A stretch of DNA of 60,439 nt, from contig NZ_JASNJE010000028.1 in NCBI RefSeq assembly GCF_030164465.1, forward strand, positions 1 through 60,439. The letters are read 5' to 3'. The first letter of the stretch is position 1. Every line of letters starts with the position of its first letter. Source of the stretch: Sedimentitalea xiamensis (GTDB lineage Bacteria; Pseudomonadota; Alphaproteobacteria; Rhodobacterales; Rhodobacteraceae). The position numbers were made by a program, and so were the translations under genes. Under the pieces are notes generated by a model that worked only from the letters and a program-made list of their open reading frames with translations, searched no databases and was not told where the DNA came from. This document shows positions 25,920 to 34,724 of the stretch, piece by piece.

Positions 25920-27220
25920 TCAGTATCGGAATTATCGTGATCGGCTTCCTGTGTGTGCTCGGGCTGCTTCTGCTCGGCCTGCATGTCGGAACGGTCATGG
26001 CGCTCACGGCCCTCGCGGGGGTGCTTTACGGCTTCGGGCCGGCGTTGCTCAACTCCATGGGCAACCTGATGTGGGGGCAGATGAACAGCTTCGTTCTGAC
26101 CGCAATCCCGCTTTACATCCTCATGGGGGAGATTCTCGTCAATTCGCGGATAGCAGAACGGATGTATCGTGCGCTGACCGACTGGGTGCAGTGGCTGCCG
26201 GGGCGCCTGCTGCACTCCAACATCGCGTCTTCCACCATGTTCTCCGCCATTTCGGGAAGCTCCGTCGCAACGGCGGCAACCATCAGCACAGTGGCATTTC
26301 CCACGTTCCGCGCACACGGTTATAGCGAACGGTGGGTGGCGGGATCGATCGCCAGCGGCGCGACGCTGGGCATTCTCATTCCGCCGTCAATCAACCTGAT
26401 CATCTATGGCGCGATCACGGATACCTCTATCGGCGCGCTGTTCATCGCGGGCATCATTCCGGGCCTTCTGCTTGCCAGCTTCTTCGTGATCGTCATTGCC
26501 GTGGCGGCGACGATCTGGCCGTCCATCGCCGGCGACGGAAGCGGGTCCGAACCCGATCTGTCCGGTCGCTGGAAGCGGTTGATCGACCTGATCGGGCCGG
26601 TCGTCATCTTCGCCCTGATCATCGGCAGCATCTATGGCGGCTGGGCGACCCCGACAGAGGCCGCGGCCGTCGGCGTCGTGGCATCGCTGATGTTGGCCGC
26701 CTATTACCGCAAGCTGACCTTTGCGATGCTCAATGACAGCCTCCTGACCACGATACGGATCACCGCGATCATTCTGTTCGTGCTGATGGGCGCCTATTTC
26801 CTGAACTTCGCGATGGGTGTGCTTGGCATTCCCGATCAGGTTGCAAGCGTCATTTCCTCGATGGACGTGTCGCCCACCGTGTTCGTCCTGTGCCTGGTGC
26901 TTCTCTATCTCGTCCTCGGGTGCTTCCTCGATGCGCTGGCGATGATGATCACGACGATCCCGGTTCTGTTTCCCGTCGTGGTCGCGGTCGGCTTCGATCC
27001 GGTCTGGTTCGGCGTCTTCATCGTCATCATGTGCGAACTGGCATTGCTGACCCCGCCGGTCGGGATGAACCTCTATATCGTGCAGGGCGTCAGGAACCGA
27101 GGACAGATCACCGATGTGATCATGGGCGTGCTTCCGTTTTTCATCAGCATCCTGTCCCTGGTTGCGCTGATCACGGTCTTTCCTCAGATCGTGACATGGC
27201 TGCCCGAGACGCTGAAGTGA
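25916..27220 (+). CDS. TRAP transporter large permease (DctM type)
   Basis: A 434-residue, roughly 12-helix permease. Typical DctM motifs are present: PLYILMGEIL, FSAISGSSVATAATISTVAFP, GATLGILIPPSINLIIYGAITDTSIGALFIAGIIPG and LLTPPVGMNLYIVQG. It is translationally coupled to DctQ. A 9-bp hairpin follows the stop before the deaminase gene. Confidence 0.93.
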   Translation: MISIGIIVIGFLCVLGLLLLGLHVGTVMALTALAGVLYGFGPALLNSMGNLMWGQMNSFVLTAIPLYILMGEILVNSRIAERMYRALTDWVQWLPGRLLHSNIASSTMFSAISGSSVATAATISTVAFPTFRAHGYSERWVAGSIASGATLGILIPPSINLIIYGAITDTSIGALFIAGIIPGLLLASFFVIVIAVAATIWPSIAGDGSGSEPDLSGRWKRLIDLIGPVVIFALIIGSIYGGWATPTEAAAVGVVASLMLAAYYRKLTFAMLNDSLLTTIRITAIILFVLMGAYFLNFAMGVLGIPDQVASVISSMDVSPTVFVLCLVLLYLVLGCFLDALAMMITTIPVLFPVVVAVGFDPVWFGVFIVIMCELALLTPPVGMNLYIVQGVRNRGQITDVIMGVLPFFISILSLVALITVFPQIVTWLPETLK

Positions 27221-27226
27221 CAATGA

Positions 27227-27252
27227 CCCCCGGTCGCAGCCGTGACCGGGGG
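27227..27252 (+). terminator. hairpin between TRAP permease and deaminase genes
   Basis: CCCCCGGTC pairs with GACCGGGGG over an 8-nt loop, 7 bp after the permease stop. No U-tract follows, so partial termination or mRNA protection is more likely than a full stop. Confidence 0.45.
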
Positions 27253-27290
27253 ACGCCGCAATGACGATTTCCCCAAACGGAGGGAACCCG

Positions 27291-27749
27291 GTGACAGACG
27301 AAGATCATATGATGCGTGCAATCGCCCTGGCCCTGCGCGCGGCCGATGCGGGAAACGATCCATTCGGCGCGGTTCTGGTCCGGGATGGCCGGATGATCGC
27401 CGAGGGCATGAACGAGGTCCATATCCTGCATGACGTGACCGCGCATGCCGAAATTCAGGCCCTGCGCGCGGCCGGTCGCAGGCTGGAGTCGACCACGCAT
27501 CCGCACAGCACGATGTTCGCCAGCGGCAAACCCTGCGCGATGTGCATGGCCGCGATGATCCAGGCGGGCATATCGCGTATCGTCTATGCCGCCGATGACG
27601 GCATATGCGCGCCCTATGGATACTCTACCCGGACCCTGTACGACAGGATGAAAGGCGAATTCGGAGATCAGGGCATCATTGTGGATCATCTGCCGGTTGC
27701 GGCCCAGCGGGATCCCTTCGAACCGCGGAAGATACGCGGGCAGAAATGA
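27291..27749 (+). CDS. nucleoside/guanine-type deaminase (CDA superfamily)
   Basis: A 152-residue zinc deaminase. The HAE motif (residues 52-54) and PCAMC motif (Cys82, Cys85) give the three zinc ligands and the catalytic Glu. The spacing and the FGAVLVRDGRMIAEGMNEV stretch fit the guanine deaminase/TadA-like group. The reaction is hydrolytic removal of an amino group from a purine, pyrimidine or related heterocycle. A GTG start was preferred because GGAGGG stands 5 nt before it; an ATG ten codons earlier is possible. It is the last gene after the TRAP transporter, which suggests a role in use of the imported compound. Confidence 0.85.
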   Translation: MTDEDHMMRAIALALRAADAGNDPFGAVLVRDGRMIAEGMNEVHILHDVTAHAEIQALRAAGRRLESTTHPHSTMFASGKPCAMCMAAMIQAGISRIVYAADDGICAPYGYSTRTLYDRMKGEFGDQGIIVDHLPVAAQRDPFEPRKIRGQK

Positions 27750-27761
27750 TCCTGTCCCGCC

Positions 27762-28215
27762 CTGTCGCATGGGCCATTCGTGAACCGCGAGAGCCCTTTC
27801 CCGCGGATTCTGCGCCACACGTTCGAAGACCGCGCGACCGGGGCCTCTTGATTTCGGCCCGGATCCGATGATGATCTTGTAGCACCCGATCCCGGTTTCG
27901 ATCAGGGTCCGGGTGCTGCACCCGGCGTCGGATTGCCAGGCCATCCGCCCATCTTTGACGATGCGATCTATCGGAGCGTCTCGCTGCCCCCGGGACCCGA
28001 AGCGGCGGTCTTGGGTGGCGGGATGATGACCGCTACATCTGGTCCGGATCGCTCGATCACGCCGGTGAAACCCTCTCGGCCATCGCAAGCCCCGTCCACC
28101 AGGACGCGGGCCGGACGAGTTTCGACGGTTCGGTCATGGCCGATGATTTCGGCGGCGGCCTGCGGTCGGGGCCTTCGGCGGAACGACCACGGTGATACCT
28201 TTCGCCTGCCAGCGG
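27762..28215 (-). pseudogene. IS5-family transposase relic (DDE core and C-terminus)
   Basis: On the minus strand two frames give the IS5 core: ARVLVDGACDGREG (a catalytic Asp) with VAVIIPPPKTA, then after a frameshift KDGRMAWQ...TRTLIETGIGCYKIIIG (Glu region). A tail follows that matches the fragment at 15.4 kb. The N-terminal half is absent. The next 220 bp up to the aminotransferase are AT-rich and serve as its promoter region. Confidence 0.75.
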
Positions 28216-28463
28216 AAGGGTCGGTCGCCGCGGGCGGTTCCTTCCATGCGACGTGCCGGATCCGGCTTTGTATGCTCGCGGGCCGCCGGGGGGCGCATCT
28301 CATTCGGCAGCGGCGAACCACCCTGCGGTCGGTCGCCGGATTCATCAAGTCACAAAATGTAATATTTACTAATATAATCAGTATGATATAATTAATTTGA
28401 TTTTTTATTAGACTCGGCCTAGCCTGCATCTATCACACCTTAATGATTCTGGAGACCCCGATC

Positions 28464-29657
28464 ATGCGCAAACCTGGCCGTCACTTTCTGCAGATCCCCG
28501 GACCGAGCACCGTTCCGGACCGAGTCCTGCGCGCCATCGACTTTCAGACGATGGATCACCGGAGCCCGGAATTCGGCGAGCTCGGATTGCGGACCCTCGA
28601 AGGAATGAAGACCATCTTCGGCACCACCGGCGACGTCATCATCTATCCGGCCTCCGGAACCGGAGCCTGGGAGGCCGCCCTGGTGAACACGTTGTCGCCC
28701 GGCGACCGGGTCCTGATGTGCGAAACCGGGCAGTTCGCCTGGCTGTGGCAGCGACTCGCGAAGCGGCTCGGTCTCGAACCGGAGATTATCGAGACGGATT
28801 GGCGGCAGGCTGCGGATGTCGCCGGCATCGAGGCACGTCTGCGCGCCGACACCGCCCACGAGATCAAGGCCGTCTGCGTGGTTCACAACGAAACCTCGAC
28901 CGGCTGCACGTCGGACATCGCGGCCGTGCGTGCGGCGATCACCGCCGCCGGGCACCCGGCCCTGCTCATGGTCGATACGATTTCGTCCCTTGGATCGGTT
29001 GAATACCGGCACGACGACTGGGGCGTCGACGTCACGGTCGGAGGGTCCCAGAAGGGGCTGATGCTGCCCCCGGGCCTGTCGTTCAACGCGGTCAGCGAGA
29101 AGGCCAAGGCGGCATCCGAAGAGGCCCGCCTGCCGAAATCGTTCTGGGACTGGGGCGAGATGATTGCCGCGAACAAGACCGGCTATTTTCCCTATACGCC
29201 GGCGACCAACATGCTCTACGGCCTCGTGGAAGCGCTCGACATGTTGCACGAGGAAGGCCTGGAAGCCGTCTATGCGCGCCACAAGCGTCACGGCGCGGCA
29301 ACGCGGCTGGCGGTCGAGACATGGGGGCTGGAGGTCCTGTGCCGCGTCCCCGAGCATGTCTCACCCGTTCTGACGGCCGTGATGGTGCCGGAAGGTCACT
29401 CGGCCGACGGCCTGCGCCGGATCATCCATACCGAGCTGAACATGTCGCTGGGCAACGGTCTGGGGCGGCTTCAGGACCGTGTTTTCCGGATCGGCCACCT
29501 TGGGGATTTCAACGACCTCACGCTGCTCGGCGCGTTGTCGGGAATTGAAATCGGTCTGTCCCGTGCCGGGATTCCGCACAACAGGGGTGGGGTGCAGGCC
29601 GCGATCGATTACCTCACGGCCAGACCGGACGAACAGCTGGTGCACCGCGCCGCCTAG
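28464..29657 (+). CDS. class V aminotransferase (serine/aspartate-glyoxylate type)
   Basis: A 397-residue PLP enzyme of the alanine/serine-glyoxylate aminotransferase group. Markers are GRHFLQIPGPSTVP at the start, YPASGTGAWEAAL, LLMVDTISSLGSVEYR (Asp for the PLP ring) and VTVGGSQKGLMLPPG, whose Lys should form the Schiff base. Likely reaction: transfer of an amino group to glyoxylate from serine, aspartate or a related amino acid. It resembles BhcA in type, but no bhcBCD genes are nearby. The start was chosen for CTGGAG 10 nt upstream. A strong terminator follows. Confidence 0.88.
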   Translation: MRKPGRHFLQIPGPSTVPDRVLRAIDFQTMDHRSPEFGELGLRTLEGMKTIFGTTGDVIIYPASGTGAWEAALVNTLSPGDRVLMCETGQFAWLWQRLAKRLGLEPEIIETDWRQAADVAGIEARLRADTAHEIKAVCVVHNETSTGCTSDIAAVRAAITAAGHPALLMVDTISSLGSVEYRHDDWGVDVTVGGSQKGLMLPPGLSFNAVSEKAKAASEEARLPKSFWDWGEMIAANKTGYFPYTPATNMLYGLVEALDMLHEEGLEAVYARHKRHGAATRLAVETWGLEVLCRVPEHVSPVLTAVMVPEGHSADGLRRIIHTELNMSLGNGLGRLQDRVFRIGHLGDFNDLTLLGALSGIEIGLSRAGIPHNRGGVQAAIDYLTARPDEQLVHRAA

Positions 29658-29684
29658 GAACGGTCCTGTCTCACCGCAGACCTT

Positions 29685-29709
29685 GGCCGGGCCTTGTGCC
29701 CGGCCTTTT
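29685..29709 (+). terminator. Rho-independent terminator after the aminotransferase gene
   Basis: GGCCGGGC, loop CTTGT, GCCCGGCC, then TTTT. It lies between the aminotransferase stop and the convergent GntR gene end. Confidence 0.85.
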
Positions 29710-29711
29710 CC

Positions 29712-30446
29712 TTACTCCGCGGCTGTCGTCTCCGCTTCCTTTTTCCAGAGGCCCACGAGCCGGCAGGTCTCGTTGCCGGCCCGCTCCAGATGCTCGCGCC
29801 AGACGTCATGGGCCGCAGCCGCGTCGCGCAGGCGAAGCGCGGCCATCAGTCGCTCGTGATCCTGCATCGACTTCCCGCGATGCCCCTCGGACGCAACGGA
29901 AAGGAACCGGGCGCGTTCGACATGAAAGGCGAGGCCGGTCCTGATGCGTGCGAGTTCCGGGTTCTTGGCGGCCTCGACGACAAGATCGTGTATCTGTCGG
30001 TTCAGGTCGAAATAGTCCGGAAGGTCGCCGGCCTCGTGCCGGTCGCGCATGCGGGCATGCAGTTCTTCGAGCGTTTGCATTTCCCGCTCGGTGATCCGGC
30101 TCGCCGCGAGCTCGGCGGCAAGCGCCTCGATCCGCGAGTTCACCTCGAAAAGGCTGCGCGTACCTTCGACCGATATCTCGGAGACCCGCGCGCCGCGGTT
30201 CGTCATCAATTCGACGAGCCCGTCCTTGTCGAGGATCTTGAGGGCTTCCCGCAATGGCGTCAGCGACACGTCGAGGTCTTCGGCAAGTTCGGAGACCCGG
30301 ATCTTCTCCCCCGGCGGCAATTCGCCGGACACGATCATGTGCCTGATTTCATCGGCCACCTGTTCGTGAAGCGGCACCCTGCTGATGGCGACCTTGCCCC
30401 GACGGTCGACGCGCCGCCGCGGATGATCCGTCCTTCGTGTTTTCAT
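29712..30446 (-). CDS. GntR-family regulator (FCD domain)
   Basis: A 244-residue regulator with a basic N-terminal tail (KTRRTDHPRRRVDRRGK). The winged helix reads VPLHEQVADEIRHMIVSGELPPGEKIRVSELAEDLDVSLTPLREALKIL, and an FCD domain follows with LNRQIHDLVVEAA and QDHERLMAALR. AGAGGA stands before the ATG. Its gene lies between the aminotransferase and the divergent hydratase gene, so these and perhaps the amidase/TRAP operon are its likely targets. Both flanking promoters are very AT-rich. Confidence 0.9.
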   Translation of the reverse strand: MKTRRTDHPRRRVDRRGKVAISRVPLHEQVADEIRHMIVSGELPPGEKIRVSELAEDLDVSLTPLREALKILDKDGLVELMTNRGARVSEISVEGTRSLFEVNSRIEALAAELAASRITEREMQTLEELHARMRDRHEAGDLPDYFDLNRQIHDLVVEAAKNPELARIRTGLAFHVERARFLSVASEGHRGKSMQDHERLMAALRLRDAAAAHDVWREHLERAGNETCRLVGLWKKEAETTAAE

Positions 30447-30552
30447 CGCGAAATCCTCTCTGCGCCTGTCCCCGCCCGGTGATTGGGCTTGTCGCGCCAC
30501 GGTCAGGATATATAATTAACTTATTCTTATCTTACTGAAAGAAAAACCTGAA

Positions 30553-31320
30553 ATGGAAATTTCATCGGCGACTGACAGCGTATCCATTCTGACTCCGGCC
30601 CTGCTGGAGGCCCGGCGCACCGGTCATCCGGTCGCAAGCGAGATTGTCCGCCAGATCGATCTGACGGTGGAGGAAGCCTACAGGATACAGTCGGAAGTTG
30701 CACGCGCCACGGGTCCGGTCGGCGGTTTCAAGGTCGCGAACAAGCCGGATGCCCCGCGGATCATGGCGCCGATCTTCAGCAAGGACATAATGACCGCGCC
30801 GGCAGTGATCGACGTGCCGCGGGACGAGGAAATCGGCATCGAACTGGAGGTCGGCTTCCGGATCGATCGCCCCCTCCCGGACCGAACGTCGCCGAACCGC
30901 CGGGACGCGATAGCCGAATGCCTGTCCGCGGTTGCGGTCATCGAGATCGTCCGCACCCGGCTGCCGATGGACGCGACACCTGTCCTGAAGCTCGCCGACA
31001 ACCAGATCAATGGCGGCCTGGTTGTCGGAGCACCGGTCGCCGACTGGACCGCTCTGTCGTTGGGATCCGTATCGGCGAGCCTCGACCTCGGCGACGACCG
31101 GATCCTGGACGGGACGGCGGCGGTGCCGGGCGGAGACGCCTTTGAGAATTTCCTGGTTCTGGAAGACATGCTGGGTGAGCACTGCGGCGGGCTTCAGCCG
31201 GGTCAGATCGTCATCACCGGCTCACTGAACGGTCTGCCCTACCTGCGCGCCGGGATCGACATCCGGGGCCGGATCGACGGGCTCGGCGCGGTATCACTTC
31301 GCCTGAACGGCGTCGCCTGA
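30553..31320 (+). CDS. 2-keto-4-pentenoate hydratase family protein (FAH superfamily)
   Basis: A 255-residue protein of the MhpD/2-oxopent-4-enoate hydratase group. It contains GGFKVANKPDAPRIMAPIFSKDI and EIGIELEVGFRI (metal-binding Glu residues), then KLADNQINGGLVVG and TGSLNGLPYLRAGIDI. Relatives hydrate 2-hydroxy-2,4-dienoates or decarboxylate 4-oxalocrotonate after aromatic ring cleavage, with a bound divalent metal. No ring-cleavage genes are nearby, so the substrate here may be a different 2-oxo acid. Its 3' end overlaps the convergent amidase gene by 27 bp. Confidence 0.85.
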   Translation: MEISSATDSVSILTPALLEARRTGHPVASEIVRQIDLTVEEAYRIQSEVARATGPVGGFKVANKPDAPRIMAPIFSKDIMTAPAVIDVPRDEEIGIELEVGFRIDRPLPDRTSPNRRDAIAECLSAVAVIEIVRTRLPMDATPVLKLADNQINGGLVVGAPVADWTALSLGSVSASLDLGDDRILDGTAAVPGGDAFENFLVLEDMLGEHCGGLQPGQIVITGSLNGLPYLRAGIDIRGRIDGLGAVSLRLNGVA

Positions 31321-32712
31321 GCGCAGCGCCAGGTCAGGCCATCGCCAGCTTTCGGCCCCCGCCGAAAGAGCGCCCGCCACATCCATCAGAAGATTCTCGG
31401 CGCCAAGGTCGCCGATCAGCTGGCACCCGATGGGCAGCCCGGCACCGTCGAACCCGGCCGGAACCGCGAGGGCCGGATGCCCCGAGGCATTGACCCACCC
31501 GGTATAGATCGCGTGTCCGCGCGGACCCACGGTCTGGCCGTCGATCTCTTCCGGATGGCTCTGACCCGCAGGCCAGGGTTGTGCGGCGGCCGTCGGCATC
31601 AGGATGACGTCCCAATCCGCGAACAGGCAGGATGTCGCGGCGCGCAGCCGCTGCACCGCGCCGATGGCGCCAAAGAGCGCTGACGCGGGAATCCCGGCAC
31701 CTGTGTCGGCCATGCCAAGATAGAGCGCCCCGGCATTGCGGTGCATTGCAGGAACGGTGTCGCGCAGATGGGCCAGTCCGATCTGTCCGAACGCGCCCCA
31801 GAAAGCGTCGATTTCGCTCAGATCGATGGGAAGATCGGCCTCCTCGACAAGGTGTCCGGCCTCGGCGAGACGCCGCGCGAGGCGCCGCGTCGCCGACAGG
31901 ATGGCGGGATCGCAGGGATGCGAACCGAGCCGTGGGACGGAGAGGATCCGAAGCGGCGCATCCGGGCGCGCGGACAACGGCAGGGACCGGGAGGCGGGGT
32001 CGCGCCGATCCGGGCCGGCCAGCGCGCCGTAGAGAAGCCGGAGATCGCGGATATTGCGGGCAAAGGGCCCGATCACCTCGAAATCCATCAGCACCTGCGG
32101 CAGGCCGCCGGAGCGCGCGATCCGGCCGATGGTCGGCTTCAGCCCATAGAGGCCGGTATGCCCGGCGGGCCGCCGGGTCGAACCGCCGCCATCGGTTCCG
32201 ATGCCGAGCGTCGCCAGACCCGCAGCCACCGCCGAGACGGTTCCGCCGGAGGAGCCGCCCGGCGTGAGCGCGGGGTCCCACGGGTTTCGCGTCACGCCGA
32301 ACCGGGCGTTGGCGGTATATCCCTCGACGGCGAATTCGGGCGTGTTGGTTTTTCCGACGAGGATCGCGCCCGCGGCGCGCAGCCTTGCCACCGGCAGTTC
32401 GTCCTCTTTGGAAATGCCGGTGAAGGTGGAACCGCCCCAGGCGGTCGGCAGGCCGGCGACATGCAGGTTGTCCTTCACCGCGACCGGCACCCCGTCAAGC
32501 GGCGACAGGGGCGCGTTGTCGCGGTAGCGCCCGAAGGACGCCTCGGCCTGCGCCTGAAGGTCGGGCGCAAGCGCGACATAGGCGTTGAGCACGGGGTTGA
32601 GCCTGTCGATGCGGCCGGCCAGTTCGGAAACGACCTCGATCGGATCGGTTTCGCCGGTGCGATAGGCAGCCGAAAGTTCGGCCGCCCCGCGCTGCCAGAG
32701 ATCGTTCGCCAT
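31294..32712 (-). CDS. amidase (amidase signature family)
   Basis: A 472-residue amidase signature enzyme with an intact catalytic triad: Lys80 (VAVKDNLH), cis-Ser154 (TPGGSSGG) and nucleophile Ser178 (GTDGGGSTRRPAG). It hydrolyses a carboxamide to acid and ammonia. It is the last gene of an operon that begins with the arylmalonate-decarboxylase-like gene and includes a TRAP transporter; only 4 bp separate it from the permease gene. A GatA role is unlikely because GatB and GatC genes are absent. Confidence 0.9.
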   Translation of the reverse strand: MANDLWQRGAAELSAAYRTGETDPIEVVSELAGRIDRLNPVLNAYVALAPDLQAQAEASFGRYRDNAPLSPLDGVPVAVKDNLHVAGLPTAWGGSTFTGISKEDELPVARLRAAGAILVGKTNTPEFAVEGYTANARFGVTRNPWDPALTPGGSSGGTVSAVAAGLATLGIGTDGGGSTRRPAGHTGLYGLKPTIGRIARSGGLPQVLMDFEVIGPFARNIRDLRLLYGALAGPDRRDPASRSLPLSARPDAPLRILSVPRLGSHPCDPAILSATRRLARRLAEAGHLVEEADLPIDLSEIDAFWGAFGQIGLAHLRDTVPAMHRNAGALYLGMADTGAGIPASALFGAIGAVQRLRAATSCLFADWDVILMPTAAAQPWPAGQSHPEEIDGQTVGPRGHAIYTGWVNASGHPALAVPAGFDGAGLPIGCQLIGDLGAENLLMDVAGALSAGAESWRWPDLALRSGDAVQAK

Positions 32713-32716
32713 GGCG

Positions 32717-34027
32717 TCAGCCTCCGCTCATGGTTTCGGGGAGCCAGGTCACGATCTCGGGCACGAAGATCAGGAGGATCGTGAACAGCACCATGATCAG
32801 CGCATAGGGGATCGCGCCCATGACCACGTCGCGGAACGGGCCGCCATCGGTGCGCACACCCTGCACCACGTAGAGGTTCATCCCGACCGGCGGCGTGATC
32901 ATGCCCAGTTCGCACATCAGCACGATGAAGATGCCGAACCAGATCGGATCGATGCCGACGGCCGTGACGATGGGCAGCGCCACCGGGATGGTCAGAACCT
33001 GCATCGACAGCACGTCCATGAACATGCCGAGGAACAGATAGAACACGATGAGCACCATCAGAAGCATCGCGGGCGACAGCCCGAACGAGGCCACCCATTC
33101 GGTCATCGTCTGGGCGATCCCGCCCAGCGCGAGCGTCACGTTCAGCATGAAGGCGGCGGTGATGATCAGCAGGATCATGCCCGTCGTCTTCGCGGTCTGC
33201 CGGAAGCAGTTGTCAAAGAAGTCGAGGCTGAGCTTGCCTTCCCGAGCGGCGAATGCCAGGGCCGTGATCACGCCGAGCGCCGCCGATTCCGTCGGCGTCG
33301 CGATGCCGAAATAGATCGATCCCATGACGACCGCGAAGATGATCGCCGGCGGCACCATGTGTTTCAGTCCGGCGATCTTTTCGGACAGCGGGATCTTGAG
33401 TTCCTCGCCGGTTTCTTCCGAGACCGGAATGACGAAGGATTCTGCGGCGATATAGACCATGAAGAGAAGGGTCAGCAGCAGGCCCGGAATGATCCCCGCG
33501 ATGAAGAGCTGGCCGATCGACTCGTTGGCGAGCGAGCCGTAGATCAGCAGGTTGACGGAGGGCGGGATCAGGATGCCGAGGGTGCCGCCGGCCGCCAGTG
33601 AACCGAGGGCCTGACGGGCTCCGTAGCCGCGGGCCTTGAGGTTGGGAAGCGCGACCGTGCCGACCGTGGCGGCCGTCGCGACCGAGGAGCCGGACGTCGC
33701 GGCGAAGAGCGAGCAGCAGCCGATATTGGTGTGCAGCAGCCCGCCCGGAAGCCGATTGAGCCAGAGGGCGAGGGCGCCATACATCCGGTCGGCGATTCCG
33801 CTTCTGAGAAGCAATTCGCCGAGCAGGATGAAAAGCGGAATTGCGGTCAGGATGTTCTCGTTCTGCACGCCCCAGATGACAGGACCCATCGAGTTCAGCA
33901 GCGGCCAGCCGAACAGCATCACGCCGCCGACCACGCCCAGAATCACCATGATGACGGCAATCGGGAAGCTCATGAGGAGAAGCCCCATCATCCCGAAGAA
34001 ACCTATGAAAACCGATCCAACACCCAT
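32717..34027 (-). CDS. TRAP transporter large permease (DctM type), second system
   Basis: A 436-residue, about 12-helix permease with NENILTAIPLFILLGELLLRSGIADRMY, FAATSGSSVATAATVGTVALP, GGTLGILIPPSVNLLIYGSLANESIGQLFIAGIIPG and MITPPVGMNLYVVQG. It is the paralogue of the DctM at 25.9-27.2 kb. The gap to the small permease gene is 61 bp. Confidence 0.93.
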   Translation of the reverse strand: MGVGSVFIGFFGMMGLLLMSFPIAVIMVILGVVGGVMLFGWPLLNSMGPVIWGVQNENILTAIPLFILLGELLLRSGIADRMYGALALWLNRLPGGLLHTNIGCCSLFAATSGSSVATAATVGTVALPNLKARGYGARQALGSLAAGGTLGILIPPSVNLLIYGSLANESIGQLFIAGIIPGLLLTLLFMVYIAAESFVIPVSEETGEELKIPLSEKIAGLKHMVPPAIIFAVVMGSIYFGIATPTESAALGVITALAFAAREGKLSLDFFDNCFRQTAKTTGMILLIITAAFMLNVTLALGGIAQTMTEWVASFGLSPAMLLMVLIVFYLFLGMFMDVLSMQVLTIPVALPIVTAVGIDPIWFGIFIVLMCELGMITPPVGMNLYVVQGVRTDGGPFRDVVMGAIPYALIMVLFTILLIFVPEIVTWLPETMSGG

Positions 34028-34088
34028 GACTTCCTCCCTTGATCCGGAGCGTCCGGCGCCCCGTTTTTGCAGTTGGCCGAAGCGCCGC

Positions 34089-34724
34089 CTATCGGCGCTT
34101 CAGATCGCTCATTTCTTCTTCGAGTTCCTCGATGGCGCCCTTTGGATGGAATTCGGCGCTGACCTGGTCGAGACGGCCATTGATGACATGCACCGTGGCG
34201 CGGATCGCGAGGTAGATTGCCGTGAGCGCGAACAGGCAAAGCGCGCCGTACCAGGCGGCCTGTGGCCAGATCAGCGGCGTGGCCCAAGGGGTCGGCGCTG
34301 TGGACCCGTACGCCATCGTATCGACGATCACGATCCGCCCGACATAGAGGATGAACAGCCCGAGAACCGCGACGGAAACGATCGACAACCAGTCCATGAT
34401 GGCCTGATATCGCTTCGGAAACCGGCTGTGCAGGATATCGATCCGGATATGTGCGCGATCCACCAGCGCGACGACGAAAGCCAGACTCGACCCGACGGCG
34501 AGCACGTAGCCACCGAGTTCATCGGCGCCTTCGAAGGAGAAGTTGAAGAGCTTCCGCACCACCGTTTCGACCGAGACGAAGAGCGACAGAGCCACGAGGG
34601 CGATACCGAACAACCGGGCAGCGAATGCGGCGAACGTTTCCAAGGAAAACCCTCCGAGGCGGTGGCGGATGATGGCGGGCATCGACGAGGCCCCGAGGGC
34701 CTCGTCGTCGATCCGGCTGGTCAT
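34089..34724 (-). CDS. TRAP transporter small permease (DctQ type), second system
   Basis: A 211-residue four-helix protein with FEGADELGGYVLAVGSSLAFVVALVDRAHIRIDIL. The charged C-terminal tail (EELEEEMSDLKRR) is unusual in length for DctQ. The ATG overlaps the binding-protein stop as ATGA, so this start is favoured over the longer frame. Confidence 0.9.
   Translation of the reverse strand: MTSRIDDEALGASSMPAIIRHRLGGFSLETFAAFAARLFGIALVALSLFVSVETVVRKLFNFSFEGADELGGYVLAVGSSLAFVVALVDRAHIRIDILHSRFPKRYQAIMDWLSIVSVAVLGLFILYVGRIVIVDTMAYGSTAPTPWATPLIWPQAAWYGALCLFALTAIYLAIRATVHVINGRLDQVSAEFHPKGAIEELEEEMSDLKRR

Noticed and set aside
28464..29657. Beta-hydroxyaspartate cycle (BhcA-like aminotransferase)
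   Set aside because: bhcB, bhcC and bhcD counterparts are absent from the neighbourhood.
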